DNA of 64,000 nucleotides from Nemertoderma westbladi. Taxonomy: Eukaryota > Xenacoelomorpha > Nemertodermatida > Nemertodermatidae. The translations under genes and the position numbers were made by a program. Positions 22,547-33,070 of this stretch are shown piece by piece (position 1 is the stretch's first letter; every line of letters starts with the position of its first letter). The stretch is from positions 1 through 64,000 of the forward strand of contig JAUCBJ010001864.1 of NCBI GenBank assembly GCA_032718475.1, written 5' to 3'. The notes beneath the pieces are model-generated. The model was given only the letters and a program-made list of their open reading frames with translations, did no database searches and was not told the origin of the DNA.

Positions 22547-23173
22547 CCTAGTACCGTAAACTTGCGCCAGTCACGTTTCTGCTTATTGATAACCGTCTTT
22601 CGTGTTTGGATGTAATATATTTCAAGCTTTTGCAAGAAAGTATGTACATTCAAGTAGGTAAGTACAGTAAGTACATTGCGGCAGATGGGCTTTAAACACT
22701 CAGGTATTTTAAAGGCCTACAGGTTATAAGACAGAAGACACTTAATAAAGATAAATTAAAAAAAAATAAAAAATCTTCATCTATAAAATTAAAAAAAAAG
22801 TCGACCGAAAAGTGAAATCCTGGTATTCTTTATATGGGCGCTGATGACTGACTAATTGACCTGATAGACAGACATACTTACACTTTAGATTCTTTGAAAT
22901 GTGAAAATCGAATAGGAAAATAAATTATAGGCTAGGCTATCCCCTATATCATCACTCACTGAAATCTTACAGAGTGCTAAATTATTAATTATTATTGAAG
23001 TAAAGAGTTAATTATTCGAATCTAATAGGACTGACTATATTACCACTTCTCTAAATTAATAGTAAAAGTAAAATCAACCTACAGAAACGTTCCTCGAAGG
23101 TCATATTATAGTATAAATTATTAATTTTAGCTTATTTGTTAATGTTTAGAAAAAACATAGAATCACAGTAACA
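22547..23173. other. Upstream region of the secreted protein gene
   Basis: AT-rich DNA without ORFs. A TATAAAT box at 23112-23118 lies 56 bp before the ATG at 23174 and could be the core promoter. Confidence 0.4.
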
Positions 23174-24097
23174 ATGTTTCGTTGTAGTGTGTTTTTATTA
23201 TTTACATTGGCGCTATTAGATGGTGTCTACGGTGAGTGGAAGCAAGTTACAAAACGTGATCAGTTGTGGAGATTTCTTCTAGGCATAGAAGGCGACGGCA
23301 CTAACATTGTACTCGGAAAGCAATACATGATAATGATATCGGTCCATGGGCAGCTGTTGTCTACAAATGATGAGTTAAACATTGTACAGAGTGGCCCCAA
23401 TCTCAAACAATTAAATTACTTTGAACCGATTTTTATGGGGGATGGTACCATAGCATTGCTGACTTGGAACAACTTATACATCTCGAGACAGGCTGATGGG
23501 CAGATTAGAGCTGATAGGGATGTTATAGGTAGTTGGGAAAAATTTATCATAGAAATTAACGATAATGAAGATCGCATAGCGATAAAAAGTCACGCTTTTG
23601 GTGCCTATTTTACAACACATTCTACAAGTGACGTCACTGGTCGTGCAAATGTTATTGGAGATTGGGAGGAGTTTCATGGGTGGAAGAAAGGTAGTTGGTC
23701 ACCAAATGACTACTGGGAGTTAATTAGTTCGTTCGATAACACGAATTCCTCTGCTCAAGGGTCTATGAGGTTTGCTCGGAAAATCGGTATGAGTCAAACA
23801 GAAACCGAGACATACATGGAAAATATATCAGATACATTGACAGCCGGTTTTAACTTTGCTGACTTGTTTACTGCTAGTGTCAGCAGCACTACTGGCTACA
23901 GTTGGGGGACTTCAACATCTCGGACATTTAAAGAAGAAACTACATTGACTATATCGACTACAGTATCGCCAGGTACCTACCTCCAGCTGTTCCAAGCGTT
24001 TGGTAAATATGGCCCTTTCCTTGTAAAGGCAAATCACTTCAAAACTGTAGAAGTGGTTAATAATGATTTTGAAATATCAAGAATATTGGAATTCTGA
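23174..24097 (+). CDS. Secreted fascin-like beta-trefoil / aerolysin-like protein
   Basis: The 307-codon, intronless frame starts MFRCSVFLLFTLALLDGVYG, a classic signal peptide with likely cleavage after residue 20. Residues 75-170 show fascin-type beta-trefoil repeats: DVIGSWEKFIIEI, IAIKSHAFGAYFTTHS and NVIGDWEEFHG. Residues 195-295 are Ser/Thr-rich with alternating polarity (MSQTETETYMENISDTLTAG, then FTASVSSTTGYSWGTSTSRT and TLTISTTVSPGTYLQLFQAF), the pattern of aerolysin/ETX-MTX2-type pore-forming domains. Proteins combining a lectin-like trefoil with an aerolysin module are known in invertebrates and usually act extracellularly in defence or as toxins. No disabling mutation is visible. 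The pore-forming role is inference from pattern. Confidence 0.65.
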   Translation: MFRCSVFLLFTLALLDGVYGEWKQVTKRDQLWRFLLGIEGDGTNIVLGKQYMIMISVHGQLLSTNDELNIVQSGPNLKQLNYFEPIFMGDGTIALLTWNNLYISRQADGQIRADRDVIGSWEKFIIEINDNEDRIAIKSHAFGAYFTTHSTSDVTGRANVIGDWEEFHGWKKGSWSPNDYWELISSFDNTNSSAQGSMRFARKIGMSQTETETYMENISDTLTAGFNFADLFTASVSSTTGYSWGTSTSRTFKEETTLTISTTVSPGTYLQLFQAFGKYGPFLVKANHFKTVEVVNNDFEISRILEF

Positions 24098-26039
24098 ACT
24101 ATTTATAACATTGCATATAAAAGAAAAACATTTACGATTATAATAATTAAATCTGAAATACAATATAGCACAAGATAATATTGATGCTTGGTTATGGGCG
24201 GTTCAAATAATAATTATTTATTTATTGTTTAATATAATTGTTGATTGGTGTGCGATACTCAGGCTTTTCTTTGGCAATGATGGCCCTAGGCTATGTCCTC
24301 ATTCTATATTGCCTATTCCTAACGCCGATATAAGTTTGAGAGGGTTTGTAGATCTCAGCGATACTAGTCACCGGATATTGGATCAGGGGGTGGTTGGATA
24401 ATGCAGGCAAAATGGAAAAGAACAAGTTGGGTTGAATCATCAATTTATTCTAACTGATCTTGTTCTCTAACGATTTTAACGCTGATTCCAAATATATGGG
24501 ACTCCCCGATACGCCAATATAAATAGAATAAACACAGAATGAATGACTTTATAACAATAATATTAATAAGCCTACAGTACAAAATTATCAAACAGAGAAC
24601 TTTATTTTAGTTAAATTTTTAACCCCCCCCCCCCCCCCCCCCCCCCAGAACTACGTTGGAAACCCCTCTGTCCGGTCAGTCTGTGTCTGTCATAAGTCGG
24701 TCGGTAGGCCGTCAAAGGACCGTTGGTAGTCCGTCAGGTTTATCACTTGATTTGCCTATAGTTTCACCGTAACCTTCCTTAATCCTTTTTCAGGCTGATG
24801 ATATGCTGACTGGCTTCGATCGGCTGCGGTGTCTGTCGAGAAATTGGGTGTCTGTTGGTCGGCGAGAGAATGCAGCATTGATGCTGTATATCACTCCGTC
24901 TGGTCGGTAGTACGTCGACCCTTCTGCGCACCGCTCGCCCCTTGCAATCCCATTCGGGGTTGGTCCTATGGCAAGTCAAGTGGCTTAGCTTCAGGGTTTG
25001 TTAGTGCACCTGGTGCTAATTCCCGGCACCAGGTACTACGGTAGTATTAACTGAGTACCAGAGTTTCCCCTGGGGAGTATAATTATGTAATACGGAGAGG
25101 GGTGCATATTTTTGGAATTACCGGTACACTCAGTCATTACAAATAATTAACATTTTATAAATAGTAATTATTGATATTCAAAGTAGATATGTTTACTAAA
25201 TTAAGAACCTATTCTACTAAATATAGTAAAGCTAATAATTAATTACAGAAAGAATTCATATTATTGTCGAGACAGTAAGTTCTTGTTTAATTAATATAAT
25301 GTTGGACCAAAAAGAACGAATATATAGAGTACAAACGGACCTCAAGAGCAGAATTGTGGCCGAGTATAACGATGTTTTGACGCCTTCTTTTACTTTAATT
25401 ATATCATGTTAGCATTGTGAGCATTCAGCTCAAAGTCCATACCGAAGTTCTCTACTTCCTGTCTCGTGTCGTATTCCATGGAACAGGTGACCGTCTCATG
25501 CACATGATTGCAGATTGGTACGTATCTAGGCCATCGGTGTAGAGTATGATTCGCCCTGCTCGAGCGAGAGCCGGTTTGAGAGTTCTCCTAAAAGGCGGCT
25601 GCATTCTACCCCCATACCACCGTTAGTTCCAATAATGTGTAAATGTGGCATGTTCTACTTTCATCACACGATGTAAGTATTCAATTTTCTTGTTTTATTC
25701 GTGCTCATGGAATATTACCTTGGTGGATCGGTATTTGTTATATGCAGCATTGACATGTGTATGTGTAATTCGTATATCATAATAAGAAATTTGTCCTGTT
25801 TCCCAGAAGTCACTTTATGTGATATATATCTAGGTACGCCTCTGCACTTGTGTTTGCACTTCTTAGGTCAAGTTTATCATTCCCCAGCGGCAGTATTAAG
25901 GTTATACATTGTCCTCAGTCTTGTACAGGACATGAGTTCCATTTCTTGTACATTGAGCCTGTACATTTTTACACATAACCTCTTTCAGTAATGTGGTGAA
26001 TAGTTAACGTTGCCATGCCATTTTGCTACAATGCCTTAC
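24098..26039. other. Intergenic DNA with a C24 run, no confident gene
   Basis: A run of 24 C lies at 24623-24646. ORFs of up to 96 codons (25701-25991) are hydrophobic but have no domain and poor start context. The stretch 24660-25040 is GC-richer, with TCGGTCGGTAGGCCG-type words. Nothing else can be supported. Confidence 0.35.
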
Positions 26040-26340
26040 TATTCTTACATAAAAGGGTCAACATTCTTTTAAATCAGCAGTTAAATCTCACCTCCGTGTG
26101 CAATGTAAAAATAGGTACAATAGTCCTGCAGTAAGTTATTCGTTTATTAATTATTTACTATTTATACTGTAATTACGTTTTATATTAAATTGTTCGGAAC
26201 ATTACATCTTTATCGTTGAGTCGGACATTGTCACGCTCTCGGTAAAATTGATATGTACATAGTGTAATTACGTTTTATATTGGTTTTAGGTTAGCGTATT
26301 GTAATATTGTATTTGTAACCAAGTAACATAAAGGACACCC
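26040..26340 (+). repeat. CR1-like LINE 3' end, copy 1
   Basis: This matches, as reverse complement, 54630-54910. The first 60 bases encode FFKSAVKSHLRVQCKNRYN, the conserved last residues of CR1-like LINE polymerases, followed by a shared 3' UTR. Only the end of the element is present, as expected from 5' truncation. Confidence 0.6.
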
Positions 26341-27185
26341 TTGGAAATAAGCTGCAAAGCTTTAGGGATAATCCTATATGTTATGTTGGACAATACCTTT
26401 ATACCGGTACATTGTTTGGTGTATTTGTTATTGTTTTTACATAATGTATAAATAAATCTATCTAATCAGAGTTTTTGAATGGGCAGTAATCGTGGTCACT
26501 TGTTTAATTACAGTAGTTGTTTGAAGCCGTAAGTGTTACAGCACAGTCTTAGGAATTTGGAAAGAGTATCGATATTTATAATGGTGTCATAATTGCCGCC
26601 AGTAAAGTCTTAGTTCGTCGATAAATTTAGAGTCAGAACATTTGTGGTCTGTACAAAGTGCGGATAAGTAATGGTTTGCTAATAAAGGTAGCTGTACCAG
26701 GTGCCAGTAGAACACAGGAAGACTCACACCAATCTACAGAATAATCTGTGATTTGTGTGTATTGTAACACTTCCCTAATATTTACGGCTGTACCACCCCT
26801 GTCCAGTTTTCCATTATTGGCTGTTGGTTATAATTGGTTTGTGATATCCATCAAGTTGTACCAGGGGATGATCCGTGACATCCTTTAGAAATGTTTCAGT
26901 CAAGCTCAGTACATCGAATTGTTTAGAAATTACGTCTAAGTAGTATCGCATAGGTTTTTACATATACTTCTGCAGTTTAGATGGAATATTTTTAACGTTT
27001 CCTTAACTGTGTTTGTTTAGAAGAGAGTCGAAGGATTCATAAGTGAAATAATGTATTAATTATTGTAGAAATACGATTTTTATCAGGATCAATTGCTCAG
27101 AAGTGGCTGTTAGAAGCAGATAAATCAATAGGATCAAGAACTTCATTACCAGTAGAAAATTATTAGAATCAGAGTTAGGAATATC
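26341..27185. other. Intergenic DNA, no gene seen
   Basis: AT-rich sequence with scattered TGTACCAGG words and an AATAAA at about 26450. No coding or repeat structure supported. Confidence 0.35.
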
Positions 27186-27189
27186 ATGG

Positions 27190-27345
27190 ATAGAAAAAGC
27201 ATGGTGGACAGCCCATGACATGAAAGATTAAAGGACACTGGCCTTGAAAATTCGTAAAATCTCGTGGAAGTCATTGGAGATAAGGGATTTGTACTGGCAA
27301 TAGTTTGTTGATAAGACGGCAATAGCATTCTTCAACATTTGAATT
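27190..27345 (+). repeat. Third fragment of the RTE-like LINE (3' tail)
   Basis: AAAAGCATGGTGGACAGCCCATGAC, AAAGGACACTGGCCTTGAAAAT and GTTGATAAGACGGCAATAGCATTCTT match the tail at 22374-22516. The copy is more diverged and lacks several short segments, so it is older than the copies at 16.9 and 20.3 kb. Confidence 0.65.
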
Positions 27346-27569
27346 ATTATGTCAAAAAGTTAAATATATGATCCATTATATTACATTATATTATCATTAT
27401 ATACTCAAGAAAATTTTTTTTTAATGCACATTTAAATAATAATAAAATACATGACATAATACAATTAACGAACAAAGCAACACAAAAACAGCACTGACAA
27501 TGGGAAACAACAAAGAGTTCAAATTTCTACAAAGATAGTTACGGGCCCAGATCACCGGGGTAAACATAA

Positions 27570-28136
27570 TCGAGTTAGGGTTGGGGGGAAAACGAAGTCA
27601 GATCTTTGGGGTGATCAAAATAGGTGGAATTTGGTGCCAATATTTCGGCCACAACATGTAATAATAATAATAAATAAGTATTTATATTATACAAAATAAC
27701 AGGCCTTCAACAGGGCTAATCAGGATGTGTCGGGCTACGTAAGAAACTGACTACTGGACTAAAAACACTACTTCCCTAGATTCACTACTCAGACTATATT
27801 GCTACTGGGTTGGTACTACCGGTAGGTTAGGTGTGGCAACAAAATATAATAATATTATGGGGCTACGCGTATCTGCGTATCCCTGTAATCGCCGGCAAAG
27901 CAATTAATTAACAGAATTTCAAACAAAATTTACAAAAAAAATTTAAAGCCGCAAAATAATTTGGTATACGATTGTTACTATTCGCACCAAAAAAAAAATA
28001 AAAAAAAATTAATATTAAAGATATTCGTGAAAATACGGAATTTATATTACGATATGTATGCGTACAGTATAATCTTACCATCCCCGGTTGTAATCTATGT
28101 TGTATTGCGTGTTGAGTGTTGGGTGCTCGTGTGTTA
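27570..28136 (-). repeat. Left inverted arm of the Penelope-like element
   Basis: 567 bp that is the near-exact reverse complement of 28767-29311. Its inner end carries the inverted last codons of the GIY-YIG ORF (reverse complement of CACGAGCACCCAACACTCAA), so the arm is an inverted copy of the element's 3' end and not an independent terminal repeat. Confidence 0.85.
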
Positions 28137-28828
28137 CTGCAGTGTGATACTGTAGCACCAGGACTAGCCCCCACAACATGCCCAGACATACTAACCACCC
28201 CCACCCCACACCCACGTATCAGCACCCAGAACACAATATTAGGTCCAATACCCAAACCCCGCCCACACACAAATGTTAACGCTACGCGTATACCATTAGT
28301 TATACCATTTTTTAACGAACATGTACGAAAACGGGTACAAACTATTGTTGAGTTGTCACCGCTCAGATCCAATATCAGGGTTGTCCACCTACCAGGCCCC
28401 AACCTTAAACGTTTCCTGATACGAGGTAGCCTTATGGGATCCCCTTGTCCATCCCTTAGAAACACCCCCTGCTACACTTGTAACCACGGAGTTAGAGCCT
28501 GCACTACCATCAACGTGGTCTATGAATTACAATGTACTCTGTGCACCCATAAAGTCGAGAACTACATAGGAGAAACGGCGGCCCCTTGCGCATACGCATA
28601 ATGAAACACATAAATTCTATACATAATGCCAACCGGAAAGAACCAATCGGGGAACACTTTCTAGATAAACATGACGGCCATAACAGTACACCGCACCCAT
28701 TCACAATCGAAATTAAACGCATATGCAAGGATTGGGCCGACAGAAAACTCAGCGAAAAGTATTTCATAACACACGAGCACCCAACACTCAACACGCAATA
28801 CAACATAGATTACAACCGGGGATGGTAA
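28137..28828 (+). pseudogene. Penelope-like element GIY-YIG endonuclease C-terminal region, one frameshift
   Basis: Penelope-like elements are retroelements that carry a GIY-YIG nuclease C-terminal to their RT. Here only the linker and nuclease are present. IPLVIPFFNEHVRKRVQTIV and LRGSLMGSPC-like sequence correspond to the linker, followed by CYTCNHGVRAC, a Cys-rich motif. The nuclease starts VVYELQCTLCTHKVENYIGE (GIY replaced by VYE-L, YIG intact). After a single-base frameshift at about 28585 it continues LRIRIMKHINSIHN (catalytic Arg), IGEHFLDKHDGH and KYFITHEHPTLNTQYN. No RT domain precedes it. The last 60 bases lie inside the right inverted arm. Confidence 0.75.
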
Positions 28829-29311
28829 GATTATACGCATACATATCGTAATATAAATTCCGTATTTTCACGAATATCTTTTAATATTAATTTTTTTTTT
28901 GGTGCGAATAGTAACAATCGTATACCAAATTATTTTGCGGCTTTAAATTTTTTTTGTAAATTTTGTTTGAAATTCTGTTAATTAATTGCTTTGCCGGCGA
29001 TTACAGGGATACGCGTAGCCCCATAATAATATTATATTTTGTTGCCACACCTAACCTACCGGTAGTACCAACCCAGTAGTAATATAGTCTGAGTAGTGAA
29101 TCTAGGGAAGTAGTGTTTTTAGTCCAGTAGTCAGTTTCTTACGTAGCCCGACATATCCTGATTAGCCCTGTTGAAGGCCTGTTATTTTGTATAATATAAA
29201 TACTTATTTATTATTATTATTACATGTTGTGGCCGAAATATTGGCACCAAATTCCACCTATTTTGATCACCCCAAAGATCTGACTTCGTTTTCCCCCCAA
29301 CCCTAACTCGA
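28767..29311 (+). repeat. Right inverted arm of the Penelope-like element
   Basis: Contains the end of the nuclease ORF and its 3' UTR, up to CCCTAACTCGA. It pairs with 27570-28136 over about 550 bp with a few substitutions and homopolymer length differences. The two arms enclose a 630-bp unique spacer, so a transcript would form a very long hairpin. Confidence 0.85.
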
Positions 29312-29532
29312 AAGAGTTAAAATTCGTCTGCCAGCCCAACTTATATATGTGATATATACCAATTTATATATGATCATGATATGATTATTTATTATGTTAA
29401 ATAATTTAATTATTTCAAATATGTTGAATAAATATTAAATAAATGTTAAATATTTTAAATATGTTGTAAAATTATATTATTTTTATATATTTAAAGTTAA
29501 TTTCCGAAAAGTATTATTAAAATCAAATATTA

Positions 29533-30819
29533 TTATACATCACTTTTTCCACGGCAATGAAACACCCATTTGTTTGCTGCTTTCCTATAACTTGCAACAA
29601 ATATGTACATCACGTAGAAATTTAAACTAAAAACAAAAGTAGATATATTCGAAACGTATGCAGAAATATATGCGGCGTAACGCAATGCCGTATAATTAGT
29701 AAATTCTTCTATTTCTGTGGTCAATGGATTGATACTATTCTCAAGACCCTTCTGGTACACCCAGATGGTATGCCACACAATACTTGCTATATCTTTAACA
29801 CACATTAATATTGTTGTTATTAGCATCATCTTTACTGCTGCAACCATTTTTATGGTCGATGGTGAATTTGGCGTTAATTTAACCTGTTTCCTTAACTTAT
29901 ATATCATTAAGCCATTTATTAAACAAACTAATACAACTTGTGCGATCCTACGTATAGGTTTAAAGGTATCCAGAAAAGCGAAACCCCTGTCTACATGTAT
30001 ATTGATAGCTCTATAGTAATCTTCTAGAGCTAAATAATTCCTAACACCATCAATATATCTTATCTCACCAACAAACAGTACTAAATATGGCCAATATAGC
30101 AGAGCTGATTTTATAATTGTAAATAATACAATGAAATATATCATGTTCTTATTTTTAAATTTCGTATCTTTATACCAAACTGGGAAATATAGTGCAGCGA
30201 TTCGTTCTGCACCCATAACTAGTATTAGAGTTGAATCTACCTGCTGAAACCACCAGGCAAAGATAGGCCAGGTAACTAGAAACAACCAGTATGCGACATT
30301 AGGGCAGTACAGAGTTACAAAGTATCTATCATTAAGATTGTGCACAGTGTAATGGGTATACCACCACCCGAAATTAATACCGAGCAAGAAAAACATCCCC
30401 ATTGATATTAGAATATCAAGAACTGATTTATATATTAACATTCTGTAAAAAAGACTGTTAAACGATGGCTCTCGAATAATTGTTATTATAGCGATGATGT
30501 TACCAAATAGACCAATTATATTGTAGGTAGAAATAAATGGTCCAACCAAATATTCAAAAACTTTTTTAGCCTTTTCGTAGTTAACATACTTCACATTGAA
30601 TAAATAATCCCAATCTGATTGGAGGATTTTGATGTATTCAGGGTGATAAAGATTGGTTTGGGTTGTGTTGCCAAGAACAATGGACGTGTTGTGAACATCA
30701 ATAGTGTTACTTTCACTAGCAACAGACACAGATGCACAAATTAATAATATTATTGTGCAAGATATATAAAATGGGGCTAAACTGTGAATTATTGGTGATA
30801 TCATATTGAGTATCAACAA
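29533..30819 (-). CDS. Rhodopsin-like (class A) G-protein-coupled receptor, divergent
   Basis: A 428-residue intronless frame with an N-terminal hydrophobic leader (about 15-34), N-glycosylation sites (NTS at 44, NTT at 51) and seven hydrophobic segments: about 92-115 (GN at 106-107), 125-147 (Asp135 of the LxxxD motif), 176-203, 227-250, 290-308, 328-350 and 382-409. The DRY position reads GAERIAALYFPVW (Glu-Arg-Ile, 205-207), and the TM7 motif reads FSLNFYVMY instead of NPxxY. A Cys at 172 could make the TM3 disulfide. The overall pattern recalls invertebrate peptide/FMRFamide-type receptors, but the ligand cannot be inferred. It begins with MLILNMI; a later Met is possible. No disabling mutation is visible. 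Confidence 0.75.
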   Translation of the reverse strand: MLILNMISPIIHSLAPFYISCTIILLICASVSVASESNTIDVHNTSIVLGNTTQTNLYHPEYIKILQSDWDYLFNVKYVNYEKAKKVFEYLVGPFISTYNIIGLFGNIIAIITIIREPSFNSLFYRMLIYKSVLDILISMGMFFLLGINFGWWYTHYTVHNLNDRYFVTLYCPNVAYWLFLVTWPIFAWWFQQVDSTLILVMGAERIAALYFPVWYKDTKFKNKNMIYFIVLFTIIKSALLYWPYLVLFVGEIRYIDGVRNYLALEDYYRAINIHVDRGFAFLDTFKPIRRIAQVVLVCLINGLMIYKLRKQVKLTPNSPSTIKMVAAVKMMLITTILMCVKDIASIVWHTIWVYQKGLENSINPLTTEIEEFTNYTALRYAAYISAYVSNISTFVFSLNFYVMYIFVASYRKAANKWVFHCRGKSDV

Positions 30820-31647
30820 TTATAAGAAGATTGTATTATCTGTGATAATTAAGAAAACTTATGTTTGATTATTATGTTAAACTTAACAACATTTTAGTTC
30901 AATTCTAATAGTAAGATTTGACATCACCAGCATAAATATAATTATATTTCCTCCTAATTTCCCATTGGCCACTAAAACAATGTATTAAGGCCCTGCTCGT
31001 TCATGAGGCATCCTATTGGATGATGACCAGAGGTTATTAGAAATCCACAGTAAAGGTAAAACAGAATAGGTAAATCCAAAGCTAGAATAGGGAGTCAGTC
31101 AGTTTTGTTAAAAACGGGAAATTCTTTCTAAGATCACATAATTTCTTAGTCACGAATAAATGTTTTCTATCAAGATAAAAATTAATCTACAACAATTGCA
31201 GTTAAATTCACTCAGAGAGCAAAGCCGATCAATCAACCTACAAATCATCTAGCAAGTGCATGATGGAGTCCCACTCCATCAGTCCCACTCTTGACATACT
31301 TTTCTGCAGTACCAAATCATATCAAATAAAATTAAATGTAATTAGCCGAGGGCAAGCATCTACTCTAAGGGTAAATAACTCTTAAAATAACTAAAAACCT
31401 TGGTAATATATATTGTAATTACACTTATTACTCGTGTTAAAACATATTTTCACTATGCTCTCGATTCTTTATTAACCTTGCTAAGCTCAGAAAATAAACT
31501 ATATAACTGTATAGTAAAAACTGTATAGGAAAAATAATGTTCTACATAATTTACCATGCAATAAATAAATAGTATAATTTTTTATATTCGATCATTACTT
31601 CTTAGTACCATTACTTTCTTTATTTCCAAACTACTACTAAAATACTA
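30820..31647. other. Upstream of the receptor gene, no gene seen
   Basis: AT-rich intergenic DNA, presumably including the receptor promoter. No ORF with coding character, RNA gene or repeat array noticed. Confidence 0.4.
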
Positions 31648-31875
31648 CTATAAACGGCCTGCTGCATTGAAACCCAACAAAAGACCTTCAGTCTGACCGT
31701 AGTGAATGGATAGCTTATTATCAACCTTCCACTCATTCCAGGATTGCAGAACCGCACTTAACTTTGAGATGTGAATATGGACATGATATTTAAGAGAGAA
31801 AATAAAAGCAATCACATCGGCATATAAAAAGAGATAAAAATAGGGATCTATACTACTTATTATCATAGCACACAA
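31648..31875 (-). pseudogene. Degenerate CR1-like LINE reverse transcriptase fragment
   Basis: The 75-codon frame reads DPYFYLFLYADVIAFIFSLK, which corresponds to the catalytic palm motif with YADD changed to YADV, then ISKLSAVLQSWNEWKVDNKL and HYGQTEGLLLGF. This matches the downstream CR1-type pattern (L...L...W...N.LS.n..KTE.ml.G). Only this 230-bp piece is recognisable. Confident as LINE RT, not as to clade. Confidence 0.55.
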
Positions 31876-32571
31876 AAAGCAGAGGATTTATGGTATAGCA
31901 CTTCACTGTTTGTAATTGTTTGCACAGTTGACGACTGCAACTGGCCTCACCAGTTCATCAGGCATACTGTACCGTCGTACCTCCATACATCAATCATAGA
32001 ATCAGGTTATAGGCAGTTTCATCCACAATAGACGCACTTCGGCCTACCTCTATCATATATATATACACATATACATATATACATATATATACACATATTA
32101 GCAAAATAAATAGGACTAACAGTAGTACCTACCGGTCGATTAAATCTAATCGGCACATATCACAAGGGTTTTACTGATAGGGGAATGTTGTAGGCTTTGG
32201 CGGTGACACGATACGATTGGCGGGACTAGCATAATGAAACTTGTAAAGGGAGCGAGCGAGTTAATTATAAAATAAACTTTGTTAAAGGGATTATAATATA
32301 TAATTGGGTGTAATGCACAATGCATTATTATTAAACCTTAGTGAAGTGAAACGATAATACTTAATTAGAGAAAGATGCTTGATACTTTATTGTTCGCAAG
32401 ATATATCAGTTTTGTCATGGTTCATTCACTTACTATTTTGTTCATTCAAAGATGGGTTGGTCTCAGATTAACATATTAAAATGGTTATGTACCATATCAT
32501 GCTATCTTGTAGAGATGAACTGAGAGTATACCGCACCCAACTTTATATTAGTTATGATGATAGTCAGTTCT
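31876..32571. other. Intergenic DNA with (ATATAC)n microsatellite
   Basis: A CATATATATATATACACATATAC-type microsatellite occupies about 32045-32100. The rest is AT-rich and shows no gene. Confidence 0.5.
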
Positions 32572-32868
32572 TTAACCCTATACAACCTGGGTTTCCCGCG
32601 AATATTATATGTGAATTAGACACAATTTTCTAGATGCCTTCTATAAGCTCTTCCCTTTAACCGTATTAGTACCTGGCTATAAAACGTTGAAGAAATACCA
32701 GGGGGGGGGGGGGGGGGTGGGGGGTCATATTGACCCCCCCCCCCCCCCCTCTCTCTCTAAAATCTACAAATTTTAACGAAAACGTCTGATTTTTTGTTTG
32801 TAAGTAGATTTCACTAGTCTCAATCCGAACAAAAAATCCATTGGAAAATATTTAAATTGATCTGATTA
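32572..32868. mobile_element. Possible truncated piggyBac-like MITE
   Basis: TTAACCCTATACAACCTGGG at 32572 resembles the left end of the element at 2452 (TTAACCCTATTACCACTGCAGG). A G17TG6 run and C16 run flank GGGGGGTCATATTGACCCCCC (32719-32739), comparable to the GGGGTCGATTCGGCCCC centre of the first element. The right half is missing; the 18.6-kb element begins at 32869. Confidence 0.35.
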
Positions 32869-32997
32869 TATAGAATTATATTCCCTAAATGCCGTGGATT
32901 TTCAAAATTTTATTTTTTATTCGAATTAACTTTGTAAAAGATTACATTGAGTCCTCATTTGTATTTGTTATATCTATTGTACGATCTTTAGTCAAGT

Positions 32998-33070
32998 GGT
33001 TCAGTAGCTCAGTCGGTAGAGCGTTGGAAATTATATGTGTAGTAGGTATTGAGTTCGAATCCTAGTAAGT
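32998..33070 (+). other. tRNA-like sequence with A and B boxes, inside the 5' repeat
   Basis: TAGCTCAGTCGGTAGAGC (33005-33022) is a perfect tRNA D-arm/A box, and GAGTTCGAATCCT (33051-33063) fits a B box at tRNA spacing. The acceptor and T stems pair poorly, so this is not a functional tRNA. It could be a tRNA-derived pol III promoter or SINE head incorporated into the LTR. The same sequence is in the 3' repeat. Confidence 0.6.

Noticed and set aside
25701-25991. 96-codon hydrophobic ORF
   Set aside because: Cys/Ile-rich random-looking translation without motif, signal peptide logic or neighbouring gene features.
27908-28465. 185-codon minus-strand ORF in the Penelope-like element
   Set aside because: It is antisense to the GIY-YIG linker and partly lies in the inverted arm; composition is that of a shadow frame.
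33005-33063. Functional tRNA gene in the terminal repeat
   Set aside because: A and B boxes are good but acceptor, anticodon and T stems do not pair; described as tRNA-like only.
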